From: Halalkalibacter oceani
Lineage (GTDB): Bacteria > Bacillota > Bacilli > Bacillales > Bacillaceae_D
Direction: 5' to 3'
Length of the DNA stretch: 39,241 nucleotides
Assembly (NCBI RefSeq): GCF_023715605.1
Contig: NZ_JAMBOL010000031.1
Span: 1 to 39,241 of the forward strand
In this document: piece by piece, positions 15,957 through 23,744 of the stretch
Numbering within the stretch: the stretch's first letter is position 1
Layout: the number at the start of each line of letters is the position of its first letter
The notes under the pieces: model-generated
What the model was told of the DNA's origin: nothing
Database searches by the model: none
The model's input: the letters and a program-made list of their open reading frames with translations, nothing else
Made by a program: the position numbers and the translations under genes

Positions 15957-17396
15957 TCACTCTTCTTCTTTTAAGCTCTTTGGTTTCGTGAGCTTGCCGT
16001 AAAGGACTGTTAACACAAACGGAAGCAAAATAACGACTGCCATCCCAATGAAAAACGGTCCCCAATCCTGGCCGCGAATCGAGACAAACGCCGGAACACC
16101 ACCTACGCCGACCGCATTTGCCAACACGCCATTGATCGTCACAAACATTCCGGCAATCCCGGCACTAATAATCGCCATAATGAATGGAAAACGGTAGCGA
16201 AGATTGACCCCGAACAGAGCAGGCTCGGTAATGCCCAGCCATGCGGAAAGACCGGCCGTGCCGGAAAGACCTTTCAAGTTGGCGTTCTTCACAAGGAAAT
16301 ACATCGCGAATGCGGCAGACCCTTGTGCGATATTGGATAAAGCAAGAATCGGCCAAAGGAACGTGCCGCCTGCCTCTGTTCCTGTTGTCAGCTGCAGGTC
16401 AACCGCGAGAAAGACATGGTGCATTCCGGTAATAACAAGTGGACCGTAAATAATCCCGTATAAGAAACCGGCAATCCACGGCAGTGTGCCAAAAAGCCAA
16501 ATGAACCCGTCTGCAATTCCATTCCCAATCGCAAACGTCAGTGGGCCGACAAGAGCAAATGTTAAAAAGCTCGTCACAAGCAGAGCAATCGGTGCGACCG
16601 TCAACAACTGGATGGAGTCAGGAATCCGTTTACGCAAAAAGACATCGAGCTTCGCCAAAATAATCGAAGCAACGAAAACCGGCAGCACCTGCCCCTGGTA
16701 ACCGAGCTTATTGATTTCCAAACCGAACAAATTCCAAGTTGGAATCTCGCCTGCTTCCCGCGCCGCGCCGTAATCCCACGCATTCAGCAAAGCCGGATGT
16801 ACTAAAATCAGTCCCATTACAATCCCGAGCAGCGGATTACCGCCAAAACGCTTCACGGCCGACCAGCCGATTAACGCCGGCAGGAAGGTGAATGCTGTAT
16901 TGGCAATAACATGAATAATATCCGCGAAATCGGCCCATTGTGGATAGACATCAATAATCGCTGTATCTCCTTCAAAGAAAATCCCTCCTCCTGTCAGGAC
17001 ATTATTGATCCCCATCAGCAGACCGGCCGTGACAATCGCCGGCAGAATCGGAATAAAGACATCAGCCAATACTTTCACGGCGCGCTGAATTGGATTCAGA
17101 TTCTTCTCGGCGGCCGACTTTGTTTCATCCTTTGAAGCTTCTGAAATCCCCGCCAACACAACTAATTCCTTATATACTTTATCAACAAGACCTTGTCCAA
17201 TCACGATTTGAAACTGTCCATTTGTTGAAAATGAACCTTTTACAACATCAATATTTTCAAGCGCCTTCTGATCAACCTGTTTTTCATCATGCAAAGCAAA
17301 ACGGAGTCTCGTCACACAATGGGTGGCCGAGGCAATGTTTTCCTTGCCGCCTATCGCAGCAAGAATCGCCTTTGCTGCTTCTTTATTTGTACTCAT
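15957..17396 (-). CDS. treP: PTS trehalose-specific EIIBC component
   Basis: A 479-aa phosphotransferase-system permease. The N-terminal EIIB domain (1-90) has the phosphorylated Cys27 in ATHCVTRLRF. The EIIC membrane domain (about 110-470) contains about ten segments and MGINNVLTGG and GITEPALFGVNLR motifs. No IIA domain is present, so phosphate must come from a IIA encoded elsewhere, as with B. subtilis TreP. It is the first gene of the trehalose operon, directly downstream of the TreR-controlled promoter; AGGAG precedes the ATG. Confidence 0.95.
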   Translation of the reverse strand: MSTNKEAAKAILAAIGGKENIASATHCVTRLRFALHDEKQVDQKALENIDVVKGSFSTNGQFQIVIGQGLVDKVYKELVVLAGISEASKDETKSAAEKNLNPIQRAVKVLADVFIPILPAIVTAGLLMGINNVLTGGGIFFEGDTAIIDVYPQWADFADIIHVIANTAFTFLPALIGWSAVKRFGGNPLLGIVMGLILVHPALLNAWDYGAAREAGEIPTWNLFGLEINKLGYQGQVLPVFVASIILAKLDVFLRKRIPDSIQLLTVAPIALLVTSFLTFALVGPLTFAIGNGIADGFIWLFGTLPWIAGFLYGIIYGPLVITGMHHVFLAVDLQLTTGTEAGGTFLWPILALSNIAQGSAAFAMYFLVKNANLKGLSGTAGLSAWLGITEPALFGVNLRYRFPFIMAIISAGIAGMFVTINGVLANAVGVGGVPAFVSIRGQDWGPFFIGMAVVILLPFVLTVLYGKLTKPKSLKEEE

Positions 17397-17414
17397 CCTT
17401 CATTCTCCTCTCAT

Positions 17415-17428
17415 TTGAAGCGTTTTCA
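17415..17428 (+). promoter_or_regulatory. Imperfect cre-like site upstream of treP
   Basis: TTGAAGCGTTTTCA looks like a cre with one base missing from the left arm. The location between the tre promoter and treP suits catabolite repression, but the match is imperfect. Confidence 0.4.
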
Positions 17429-17458
17429 CAGCATGTAAAAGAAATCGTCACAATAAGC

Positions 17459-17470
17459 TTGTATATACAA
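17459..17470. promoter_or_regulatory. TreR operator 1
   Basis: The perfect palindrome TTGTATATACAA, identical to the B. subtilis tre operator core, lies just downstream of the predicted treP transcription start. Confidence 0.85.
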
Positions 17471-17486
17471 GAATGATGACGGTTTC

Positions 17487-17515
17487 AGTTTAACTTGTAT
17501 ATACAAATTAGTCAA
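17487..17515 (-). promoter_or_regulatory. Sigma-A promoter of the trehalose operon
   Basis: -35 TTGACT (17515-17510), a 17-base spacer and -10 TAAACT (17492-17487) read on the minus strand. Operator 2 fills the spacer, so TreR binding would exclude RNA polymerase directly. Confidence 0.75.
17495..17506. promoter_or_regulatory. TreR operator 2 (inside the promoter spacer)
   Basis: A second TTGTATATACAA, 36 bases centre to centre from operator 1, lies between the -35 and -10 boxes. The spacing suits cooperative binding of two TreR dimers. Confidence 0.88.
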
Positions 17516-17519
17516 GCAT

Positions 17520-17551
17520 AAAAAAAGGCATGCTACTAGTAGCATTACCTT
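17520..17551 (-). terminator. Terminator of the flippase gene
   Basis: The stem AAGG/CCTT plus ATGCTAC (17530-17536) / GTAGCAT (17539-17545) is followed on the minus strand by seven Ts (17526-17520). It lies 30 bases after the flippase stop and directly upstream of the tre promoter. Confidence 0.8.
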
Positions 17552-17580
17552 CTTTATCCTGAATGAATCCTCTTTCTTCT

Positions 17581-18897
17581 TCAACGCTTTTGCTGCAGCA
17601 AAAGCGTGACATTGATTTTCTCGCAAATCGTCACATAATGCATCAGCGTTAAAAGCACAGCCCCCATATTCATTCCAAGTATCACACCGTCCATTTGCAT
17701 GCTTGGCATCGAGCCAAGGACAAACATCATTCCAAAGGAAAAAACGGTTGAATAAAGCGCATGGACAAAAGCTTCCTTCACAAGACCGATGCCAATTAAA
17801 AAGGCCTGCATCGGAATCGCAAAAAAATGAAACAGGAAATACGGTACGAGCAGCTGCAAATAACGGACGGCAGGAGAATTTTCAAAAAAAAGGCTTGTCA
17901 ATGGTTCGGCAAAAAAATAAAACACCATTACAGCCGGTATGCCGTACCCGGCCGTCAGCAGCATCACTTTCCGCATCAGGGAACGCAGCCTGGCAAACTC
18001 TCTTTTGGCATAGGCTTCCGAAACGGTCGGAATTAAGACAATTAACAAGGAATGCGCAATAAAAGCCGGAAAAAAACCGATCGAAAAGGCGACGCCCGCC
18101 AGCTTCCCATATTGGGTCATCGCCAGCCCCTCGACCATGCCGGCCCGCACAAGCGCCTCCTTAATCAAAAACGGCTTAAGCGCGAACGTCGCCGCGTGGA
18201 AAATTCGCAGTCCGGTCGTCGGCACTGAAACCTCCAGCAACGTACGCCGCACTTTTTTTCCGTCAAGCGTCGCCCGCGGCCGCCGTTTCAGCAGATTCAT
18301 TTGCAGCAAAAAAGCAAAAAACAAATAGCCAAATACGACCAGCTCACTGGCGACCAAGGTGCACAAAGCAACGAAAATGGCGACGTCCTGCGCAAACGAC
18401 ATCATATTAAAGATAAAGAAGAGAAGGACAAGCTGTGCGGCCCGCCGTAAAAAGTTAGCAAACGCGATGCGGCTCATCTTCTGCGCGCCCATAAAATAGC
18501 CGCGCGCCACTGAAGAAAAAGCGATCAGCGGAATCAAAAGAATAAAGAGCCAGGGCACGAGCGGATGGTAATGATCGAACACCGGAATCAGGGGCAGAAC
18601 CCAGACGGAGACTGCGACAAAGATCAGCGTGCAAACCGCAGCAAAACGCAACGCATGCAACAGCATACTACGGTGAAAAAGCTGCTCCTTTTCAGCAACA
18701 AACTTGGAAATCGAAATCGGCAGCTCCAGACTGGCAAGCACTACGACAAACATAATCGTCGGCAATATCGACATATATAAGCCGAGCCCTTCCTCGCCCA
18801 ATTCCCTTGCCAATACAATATTCACAAGAAATTCAATGCACTCGCCCGCAAAGGCGGCAATCGTTAGCAGTAAAGCCCCTTTAAAAAATGATGTCAT
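17581..18897 (-). CDS. SpoVB/YkvU-like polysaccharide flippase (MOP superfamily)
   Basis: A 438-aa membrane protein with about 12-14 hydrophobic segments. The N-terminus FKGALLLTIAAFAGECIEFL with ARELGEEGLGLYMSILP is characteristic of SpoVB-type members of the MOP (MATE-like) exporter superfamily, and length and sequence recall B. subtilis YkvU. Proteins of this group move lipid-linked glycans or related substrates across the membrane, and several are expressed in the sporulating mother cell. Internal motifs include KFVAEKE and ARGYFMGAQKMSR. Its upstream gap holds repeat copy E. The substrate is unknown; a role in spore cortex or spore membrane is inferred. Confidence 0.82.
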   Translation of the reverse strand: MTSFFKGALLLTIAAFAGECIEFLVNIVLARELGEEGLGLYMSILPTIMFVVVLASLELPISISKFVAEKEQLFHRSMLLHALRFAAVCTLIFVAVSVWVLPLIPVFDHYHPLVPWLFILLIPLIAFSSVARGYFMGAQKMSRIAFANFLRRAAQLVLLFFIFNMMSFAQDVAIFVALCTLVASELVVFGYLFFAFLLQMNLLKRRPRATLDGKKVRRTLLEVSVPTTGLRIFHAATFALKPFLIKEALVRAGMVEGLAMTQYGKLAGVAFSIGFFPAFIAHSLLIVLIPTVSEAYAKREFARLRSLMRKVMLLTAGYGIPAVMVFYFFAEPLTSLFFENSPAVRYLQLLVPYFLFHFFAIPMQAFLIGIGLVKEAFVHALYSTVFSFGMMFVLGSMPSMQMDGVILGMNMGAVLLTLMHYVTICEKINVTLLLQQKR

Positions 18898-18980
18898 CTT
18901 TCCTCTCCCTCTCCAACCTGTCCCTAATTTATATGAGACAAGTCTCGGGATTATGGTAAAAAAGATGAACGATCATGAGA

Positions 18981-19144
18981 AGAGGCTGGGACAAAACGTT
19001 GTTTTTTTCCTTTTGCCCAGCCTCTAAGCAATGAGCGGAACCGCCACGATCTTTTAAAGCCCGTTGTGAGTGGATTTCTCACAACAGGCTTGTGGCGTGT
19101 GAAGCCATTGCCAGTAGGTCCAAAGCTAGTTTTGTCTCAAGCTC
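18981..19144 (+). repeat. Diverged copy E of the structured mobile repeat
   Basis: A long terminator-like hairpin (AGAGGCTGGG..., 18981-19025) is followed by the element fold: outer stem GCAATG (19028-19033) / CATTGC (19106-19111), middle stem GCCAC (19043-19047) / GTGGC (19092-19096) and inner hairpin GTTGTGAG (19063-19070) / CTCACAAC (19078-19085) with loop TGGATTT. Stems differ from copies C and D by paired changes that keep base pairing, and the loop is identical to copy D. No flanking direct repeat is seen; the right boundary is approximate. It occupies the flippase to LysM-peptidase gap, and nothing else is visible there. Confidence 0.65.
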
Positions 19145-19197
19145 TTTGTCAAAGCCTGTTTTGTCTGAAGCCGAGACATCAAGTGTTGAGACGGTTC

Positions 19198-20388
19198 TTA
19201 CATATATAATGCTGCCAGCATAATGCCAAGCGCGTTTTGATAAATCGACGGATACTGAGACAGTGGAAGGGGATTCGTGCCTCTGCCAAGTTCAACGGTG
19301 AAGCCCGGCCGCTGCCATTCCTGAATAAACCAGTCCTTATAGCCGGCAAAGCTATCGACGTAACGGATCGGCTCATAGCCGCTGACCCGGGCGAATTCAT
19401 TGACAATTCCTTCTGCTTCCGGCGGCTCAAGCCCCTGATAGCCCCAGAAAATGACTTCGCCCTGTGTATGAAACGCGAGTACTCTCCAGAAATCCCGCGC
19501 TTCAGTCAGCTCGGCCATGGCGATGGCCTCAGGCTCGCTTAATGGCTGGTAGCCCGGAAAATCACGCGGCGCCGGCGATCTCGGTTTTCTTTCTGCTTCA
19601 ATCTCCCAGCGTGCCGGATACTGATTATTCAAATCAACACCGCGAATATTCGCTTTCCAGCCCGAAAAGGAAGTCGCCCCGCCGTTCATTGCGATTACAC
19701 TGGAGCGGTACGGCTCTTCAGCGGGCGGGCCGTTAATGACGAGATCAACTCCGTCCGGATTGACGAGCGGCACGACGGAAAGCTCGACTTCCTCATAAAA
19801 AGCCTGCATATTCAATCCTCTTATCGCGGTTTGATTCGTTAACGCGAGCGCATATTCATTCAGAAATTCAACGAGCACAGGGGTCGTAATCCATTCATGA
19901 GCATGGAAGGAGCCGTTAAAATGGATTTTTTTCGGGCCATAGCCAATTCGGATTTCCTCAATCGGCTTCCCCATCACACTTGTTCCAATGACTTCTCTTC
20001 TTAAAAAAGGATAGACATCCGTTAAGACGCGCAAATCATTTTGCAAGGATGCCGACCAATATGGCCTTGCTCCTTGGATAACCTTCGCGGTGACCCGCTG
20101 CGGAATCAAAAGACGATCACCGATTTGTAAATGGTTTGCGTCTAGCTGCTGATTGACTAGAAAAAGCTGATCAAGCGGCAGACCCAGTCTGTTTGCTATC
20201 GCCCACAGGGAATCACCGGCCGCTACATAATACGCGCTGATTGTATAGCCTGGTATTGAAATTCGCATTCCCACTGACAGACGGTCTGGAGCGACATGTC
20301 TGTTCGCGTCAACAAGCAGCGGAAGCGAAAGCGAAAATAACTGACTGTAATACCAAAGGCTGTCTCCCTGTCGTACCGTTATATCCAT
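19198..20388 (-). CDS. LysM-M14 peptidase (gamma-D-glutamyl-meso-DAP endopeptidase I type)
   Basis: A 396-aa protein with two N-terminal LysM domains (about 1-50 and 52-98; each has GDSLW) and an M14 zinc carboxypeptidase domain (about 110-395). Zinc ligands are His162 and Glu165 in FHAHEW and His307 in AFHTQGE; catalytic Glu366 is in FTVELG. The arrangement matches endopeptidase I of spore formers, which cuts gamma-D-Glu-DAP bonds in peptidoglycan. There is no signal peptide, in line with synthesis in the mother cell and LysM-directed binding to cortex or coat. The ATG at 20388 has AGGAGG at ideal spacing, so the longer in-frame extension is rejected. Confidence 0.9.
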   Translation of the reverse strand: MDITVRQGDSLWYYSQLFSLSLPLLVDANRHVAPDRLSVGMRISIPGYTISAYYVAAGDSLWAIANRLGLPLDQLFLVNQQLDANHLQIGDRLLIPQRVTAKVIQGARPYWSASLQNDLRVLTDVYPFLRREVIGTSVMGKPIEEIRIGYGPKKIHFNGSFHAHEWITTPVLVEFLNEYALALTNQTAIRGLNMQAFYEEVELSVVPLVNPDGVDLVINGPPAEEPYRSSVIAMNGGATSFSGWKANIRGVDLNNQYPARWEIEAERKPRSPAPRDFPGYQPLSEPEAIAMAELTEARDFWRVLAFHTQGEVIFWGYQGLEPPEAEGIVNEFARVSGYEPIRYVDSFAGYKDWFIQEWQRPGFTVELGRGTNPLPLSQYPSIYQNALGIMLAALYM

Positions 20389-20534
20389 ACGCCGCCTCCT
20401 TTCCTTATAAAGATATGAACGCACCTCCTTAATCAGAAGCTGCTGAAAAAGGATGATTTACACTTTTTCAGCAGCTTTTAAGTAATGAGCGTATGACTAT
20501 CCGAAAAAATGAAAAGAGGGGAATCCGTCGCTCC

Positions 20535-20640
20535 TGAAATAGACTTCGCTTTCCGCGGAAAGCTGGTGAGCCTCCTTGGGCTACCGCCCTGTGGGGTCTC
20601 ACCGTTGCTTTTTCTCCCACAGGAGTCTCCGTTTATTTCA
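20535..20640 (+). repeat. Second repeat family, copy 1
   Basis: Cloverleaf-like: outer arms TGAAATAGAC (20535-20544) / GTTTATTTCA (20631-20640), the 16-bp palindrome GCTTTCCGCGGAAAGC (20548-20563), GGTGAG (20565-20570) / CTCACC (20598-20603) and GGGC / GCCC. The pattern resembles intergenic repeats I recall from other Bacillaceae genomes (CTTTCCGCGG ... GAGCCTCC ... CAGGAGTC). Confidence 0.6.
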
Positions 20641-20821
20641 TCCGCTCGACATTCAGGTAAATACAGTAGTAGTTGCATTTTTCGTATAGTTTTCCGGCTA
20701 CATGGCAGCAAAACCAAGCTCGCCTGCATGGAATTTTTTCCGAGGACAGTTCTGACACACACTCGGATTGGAGCTGTACTCACGGTATCGCACAAGAAAA
20801 AGCGGACGAGATGGGAGGGCC

Positions 20822-20895
20822 GACTCCTGCAGGAGGGAAGGGCAGGTTGAAATCCACCGGCGTGCCGGTTCGTTCAACGCCCGCCTGCGGAAAGC
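20822..20895 (-). repeat. Second repeat family, copy 2 (inverted)
   Basis: GACTCCTGC at 20822 and GCGGAAAGC at 20887-20895 are the reverse complement of the ends of copy 1, and GTTGAA (20846-20851) / TTCAAC (20873-20878) replaces its GGTGAG stem. So the two copies face each other about 180 bp apart. Confidence 0.5.
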
Positions 20896-21246
20896 GTGCC
20901 CCCCATCCCGGGAGCGGGTTCGAAGCTCTGGATCGGGCCAAATCCTTCTACCAAAAAAGCCTGTCGACAAAGTAATGAGCGTAGTCATTACTCTTCTTCG
21001 AGTTACGAAAAAGGACGGTTTTCAATGACCTCTCTTAATCAGGAGCCTCTAAATAATCAGTTAAACACCAAAAGTCTACTCAATCTAAACGTTTATTTTT
21101 CTCTTTAAAAAGGAATAGACAAAATATTATCTTTTTTCCATTTATGTGAAGGAAATTGCTTGCATTTCCACGAACAAGTAAAGAGGTCTGTCTGGATACG
21201 GAGTGATCCAGGCTGCCTCAATTCATTTATTTTGGGAGGGATTTCG

Positions 21247-22770
21247 ATGGTTTACAAACGTCCAAATACGGAAGGGTCTCTCGTCTCATTTAAAAAACGC
21301 TATGACAACTACATTAACGGGGAATGGCAGGCTCCTGTCAAAGGGCAATATTTTGATAACATTACCCCCGTTACAGGAGAGGTCTTTTGCGAGGTCGCCC
21401 GCTCGTCTGCGGAAGATATTGAACTAGCACTTGATGCCGCTCATGCGGCAAAAGATGCCTGGGGCAAAACATCCCCAACAGAACGGGCCAATATTTTAAA
21501 TAAAATCGCCGATCGGATCGAACAGAACTTAGAAATGCTCGCAGTCGCCGAGACGTGGGAAAATGGAAAGGCCGTGCGCGAAACGTTAAATGCCGATATT
21601 CCGCTGGCCGTCGATCATTTCCGCTATTTCGCCGGAGCGATTCGCGGTGAAGAAGGTTCAATCAGTCAAATCGATGAACATACCGTCGCCTATCATTTTA
21701 ATGAGCCACTTGGCGTTGTTGGACAAATTATTCCATGGAACTTTCCGATTTTGATGGGAGTCTGGAAGCTTGCCCCGGCACTGGCCGCAGGCAACTGCGT
21801 CGTCTTAAAGCCGGCCGAACAGACGCCTGTTTCCATTCTCGTATTAATGGAATTAATCGAAGACCTGCTTCCTAAAGGCGTCGTCAACATTGTCAACGGC
21901 TTTGGCGTTGAAGCTGGAAAGCCGCTTGCTTCGAGCAGCCGGATCGCCAAAATTGCCTTCACTGGTGAAACGACGACGGGACGCCTGATCATGCAGTACG
22001 CTTCGGAAAATATTATTCCCGTTACGCTTGAATTAGGCGGGAAATCACCGAATATCTTTTTCCCTTGCGTGATGGATAAAGACGATGAATTTTTAAATAA
22101 AGCGATCGAAGGCTTTGTCATGTTTGCGCTCAATCAGGGCGAGGTTTGTACATGCCCGTCACGCGCCTTGATTCATGAATCAATTTACGAACCTTTCATG
22201 GAGCGTGCACTTGAGCGGGTCAAAGCGATCAAAACCGGCAATCCACTCGACCCTGAAACGATGATGGGCGCCCAGGCTTCTTTGGAGCAAATGGAAAAAA
22301 TCCAATCATACTTGGACATCGGCAAGCAGGAAGGCGCCGAATGCCTGATTGGCGGAGAACGGAATACGAGCCTCGGCAGCGAATTCGAAAACGGCTATTA
22401 TATTCAGCCAACCGTCTTTAAAGGCACAAACAACATGCGCATCTTCCAGGAAGAAATTTTCGGCCCGGTTGTGTCCGTCACTACGTTTAAGGATGCCGAC
22501 GAAGCGCTCTCAATCGCCAATGACACGTTATATGGATTAGGCGCGGGCGTATGGACACGCAACATTAACACCGCCTATCGCTTCGGCCGCTCCATTCAGG
22601 CCGGACGTGTCTGGACAAACTGCTACCACGCCTACCCGGCCCACGCTGCCTTTGGCGGCTACAAAAAGTCGGGCATCGGCCGTGAAAATCATAAAATGAT
22701 GCTCAGTCACTATCAGCAGACGAAGAATATGCTCGTCAGCTATAGCGAAGATGCGCAAGGCTTCTTTTAA
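21247..22770 (+). CDS. NAD-dependent aldehyde dehydrogenase (acetaldehyde type)
   Basis: A 507-aa ALDH-superfamily enzyme oxidising an aldehyde to the acid. PWNFP (163-167) with Asn165, [11 protein letters not shown] with general base Glu262, and NQGEVCTC with nucleophile Cys301 are present. The coenzyme loop reads FTGETTTG instead of the common FTGSTEVG. The second Cys two residues after the nucleophile is typical of the ExaC/AldB-like acetaldehyde group. GGGAGGG precedes the ATG at 21247, and the upstream in-frame extension lacks such a site. The following DUF779 gene is a frequent genomic partner of this ALDH group. No promoter stands out; the upstream leader holds an imperfect GGAAAT/ATTTCC dyad at 21151-21169. 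Confidence 0.93.
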   Translation: MVYKRPNTEGSLVSFKKRYDNYINGEWQAPVKGQYFDNITPVTGEVFCEVARSSAEDIELALDAAHAAKDAWGKTSPTERANILNKIADRIEQNLEMLAVAETWENGKAVRETLNADIPLAVDHFRYFAGAIRGEEGSISQIDEHTVAYHFNEPLGVVGQIIPWNFPILMGVWKLAPALAAGNCVVLKPAEQTPVSILVLMELIEDLLPKGVVNIVNGFGVEAGKPLASSSRIAKIAFTGETTTGRLIMQYASENIIPVTLELGGKSPNIFFPCVMDKDDEFLNKAIEGFVMFALNQGEVCTCPSRALIHESIYEPFMERALERVKAIKTGNPLDPETMMGAQASLEQMEKIQSYLDIGKQEGAECLIGGERNTSLGSEFENGYYIQPTVFKGTNNMRIFQEEIFGPVVSVTTFKDADEALSIANDTLYGLGAGVWTRNINTAYRFGRSIQAGRVWTNCYHAYPAHAAFGGYKKSGIGRENHKMMLSHYQQTKNMLVSYSEDAQGFF

Positions 22771-22785
22771 GAAGCGTTGAACTCC

Positions 22786-22953
22786 GGAAGCTGCAGAAAA
22801 AGGACGATTTTCACTTTTTCTGCGGCTTTTAAGTAATGAGCGTAGCCGTTTCCTGAAAGCCTTGCTACGAGTGGGTTTCTCGAAGAAAGGCACGCAACGC
22901 GCGGAGCCATTACTCTTCTTCGAGTTACGAAAAAGGAAGTTTTCAGCGGCCTC
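22786..22953 (+). mobile_element. Structured mobile repeat, copy C
   Basis: A full-length copy: left hairpin (GAAGCTGCAGAAAAAG / CTTTTTCTGCGGC), outer stem GTAATG (22833-22838) / CATTAC (22908-22913), inner hairpin CTTGCTACGAG / CTCGAAGAAAG (22861-22889) and end TTTTCAGCGGCCTC. Flanks are GAACTCC (22779-22785 and 22954-22960). It separates the ALDH and DUF779 genes, and its left hairpin followed by TTTT may serve as the ALDH terminator. Confidence 0.75.
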
Positions 22954-23008
22954 GAACTCCACCCCCTGTTGCTTCCTGACTACGAAAAGGGAAAGGAGTG
23001 AACGGAAC

Positions 23009-23365
23009 ATGGTTGAACGAGTCGTTGCCACAGAAGAAGCGATTCAATTGATCAACAAGCTAAAAAGCATTCACGGTCCATTAATGTTTCATCAATCCGG
23101 CGGCTGCTGCGACGGCAGCTCGCCGATGTGTTACCAGGAAGGGGAGCTGAAGGTTGGGGCAAGTGACGTCCTGCTTGGTCATATCGGCGGAAGCCCCTTT
23201 TATATTGCTGCGGATCAGTACGCCTATTGGAAGCATACGCAATTAATTATTGACGTCGTGAACGGACGCGGCGGCATGTTTTCATTGGAAGGACCTGAAG
23301 GAAAACGCTTTTTAACCCGCTCAAGGGTATTTACAGAAGAAGAACGGAAAGAGCTCCAGCTTTAA
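23009..23365 (+). CDS. DUF779 domain-containing protein
   Basis: A 118-aa soluble protein with the DUF779 pattern: VVATEEAIQLINKL at the start, then the Cys-rich FHQSGGCCDGSSPMC (about 28-42), LLGHIGG and a C-terminal GKRFLTRSR. The closely spaced cysteines could bind metal or a cofactor, but no function is established. Genes of this family are commonly found beside acetaldehyde-type aldehyde dehydrogenases, as here, and are presumed to support them. AAAGGAG lies before the ATG at 23009; the longer frame upstream runs into mobile element C and is rejected. Confidence 0.88.
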   Translation: MVERVVATEEAIQLINKLKSIHGPLMFHQSGGCCDGSSPMCYQEGELKVGASDVLLGHIGGSPFYIAADQYAYWKHTQLIIDVVNGRGGMFSLEGPEGKRFLTRSRVFTEEERKELQL

Positions 23366-23370
23366 GACAA

Positions 23371-23412
23371 GGGGATGGGCCAAAGGTTGTTTTTTTCCTT
23401 TGACCCATCCCC
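23371..23412 (+). terminator. Terminator after the DUF779 gene
   Basis: GGGGATGGG (23371-23379) pairs with CCCATCCCC (23404-23412), extended by CAAAGG / CCTTTG, with the T7 tract in the apical loop. Confidence 0.85.
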
Positions 23413-23598
23413 TGCCTTTTCCCGCTATCTCCCCATCTTTGCCAAACCCAGCTTGCCCTTATCCCCGGAAAATATTCAGACTATTGGCTCATTTTCCCAA
23501 AAAGACGTTTAGCTTCTTCTCAATTTGGTAAAAGTAATGATATAACCAAACCAAATCTACTACTAAATAAATCTATTACATAAAAAGGAGGAATCACG

Positions 23599-23676
23599 AT
23601 GAGCTTGCAGGAATACATCGAAGAAATTAATAAAATGCTGGAAGAAGCTAAGCAGCAAGTAAGTTCAGAAAAGTAG
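23599..23676 (+). CDS. 25-aa microprotein, unknown function
   Basis: ATG at 23599 follows a strong AAAAGGAGG at ideal spacing and opens a 25-codon frame (MSLQEYIEEINKMLEEAKQQ then VSSEK) ending in TAG. The sequence is highly charged and predicted to form a single amphipathic helix; there is no hydrophobic signal. It stands alone: the DUF779 terminator is upstream and a 20-bp terminator stem follows directly. A possible stress-type promoter (GTTTAG at 23507, GGTAAA at 23527, spacing 14) is too weak to assert. I do not recognise the peptide. The rest of 23413-23580 shows nothing else. Confidence 0.6.
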   Translation: MSLQEYIEEINKMLEEAKQQVSSEK

Positions 23677-23687
23677 ACTTCCTACGT

Positions 23688-23733
23688 AATAGGGATGAGG
23701 CAAAAAAACCTGCTTTTTTGCCTCATTCCTATT
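23688..23733. terminator. Bidirectional terminator between microprotein and dehydrogenase
   Basis: A 20-bp stem with one G.T pair (23688-23707 with 23714-23733) carries A/T tracts on both sides, so it can stop transcription of the microprotein and of the convergent dehydrogenase gene. Confidence 0.88.
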
Positions 23734-23744
23734 TTTATTTCTGT

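Larger units (their letters stand above)
20494..20983 (+). mobile_element. Nested 476-bp insertion within copy B
   Basis: Bounded by the 14-bp direct repeat AAGTAATGAGCGTA (20480-20493 and 20970-20983), which could be a target-site duplication. It contains no convincing gene. It carries two inverted copies of another structured repeat. The alternative is two partial copies of the outer element brought together by recombination, since the 14-mer is itself part of that element's consensus. Confidence 0.5.
20437..21033 (+). mobile_element. Structured mobile repeat, copy B, split by a second insertion
   Basis: The left end (AAGCTGCTGAAAAAG hairpin, 20437-20480) and right end (TTCGAGTTACGAAAAAGG... 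to GACCTC, 20989-21032) belong to the same element family, and the whole is flanked by the direct repeat CTTAATCAG (20428-20436 and 21034-21042). Inside, 476 bp of unrelated sequence lies between two copies of AAGTAATGAGCGTA. The copy also lacks the middle and inner stems: the right half folds as TAATGA / TCATTA. It fills most of the peptidase-ALDH intergenic gap. Confidence 0.7.

Noticed and set aside
20509-21028. Several 86-113 aa frames in the peptidase-ALDH gap
   Set aside because: They cross repeat copies in every frame, have no ribosome binding sites and no recognisable domains.
21147-21164. Sigma-54 promoter upstream of the aldehyde dehydrogenase (AAGGAAATTGCTTGCA)
   Set aside because: The GG to GC distance is 9, not 10, and the -24 position lacks GG when TTGCA is aligned at -12.
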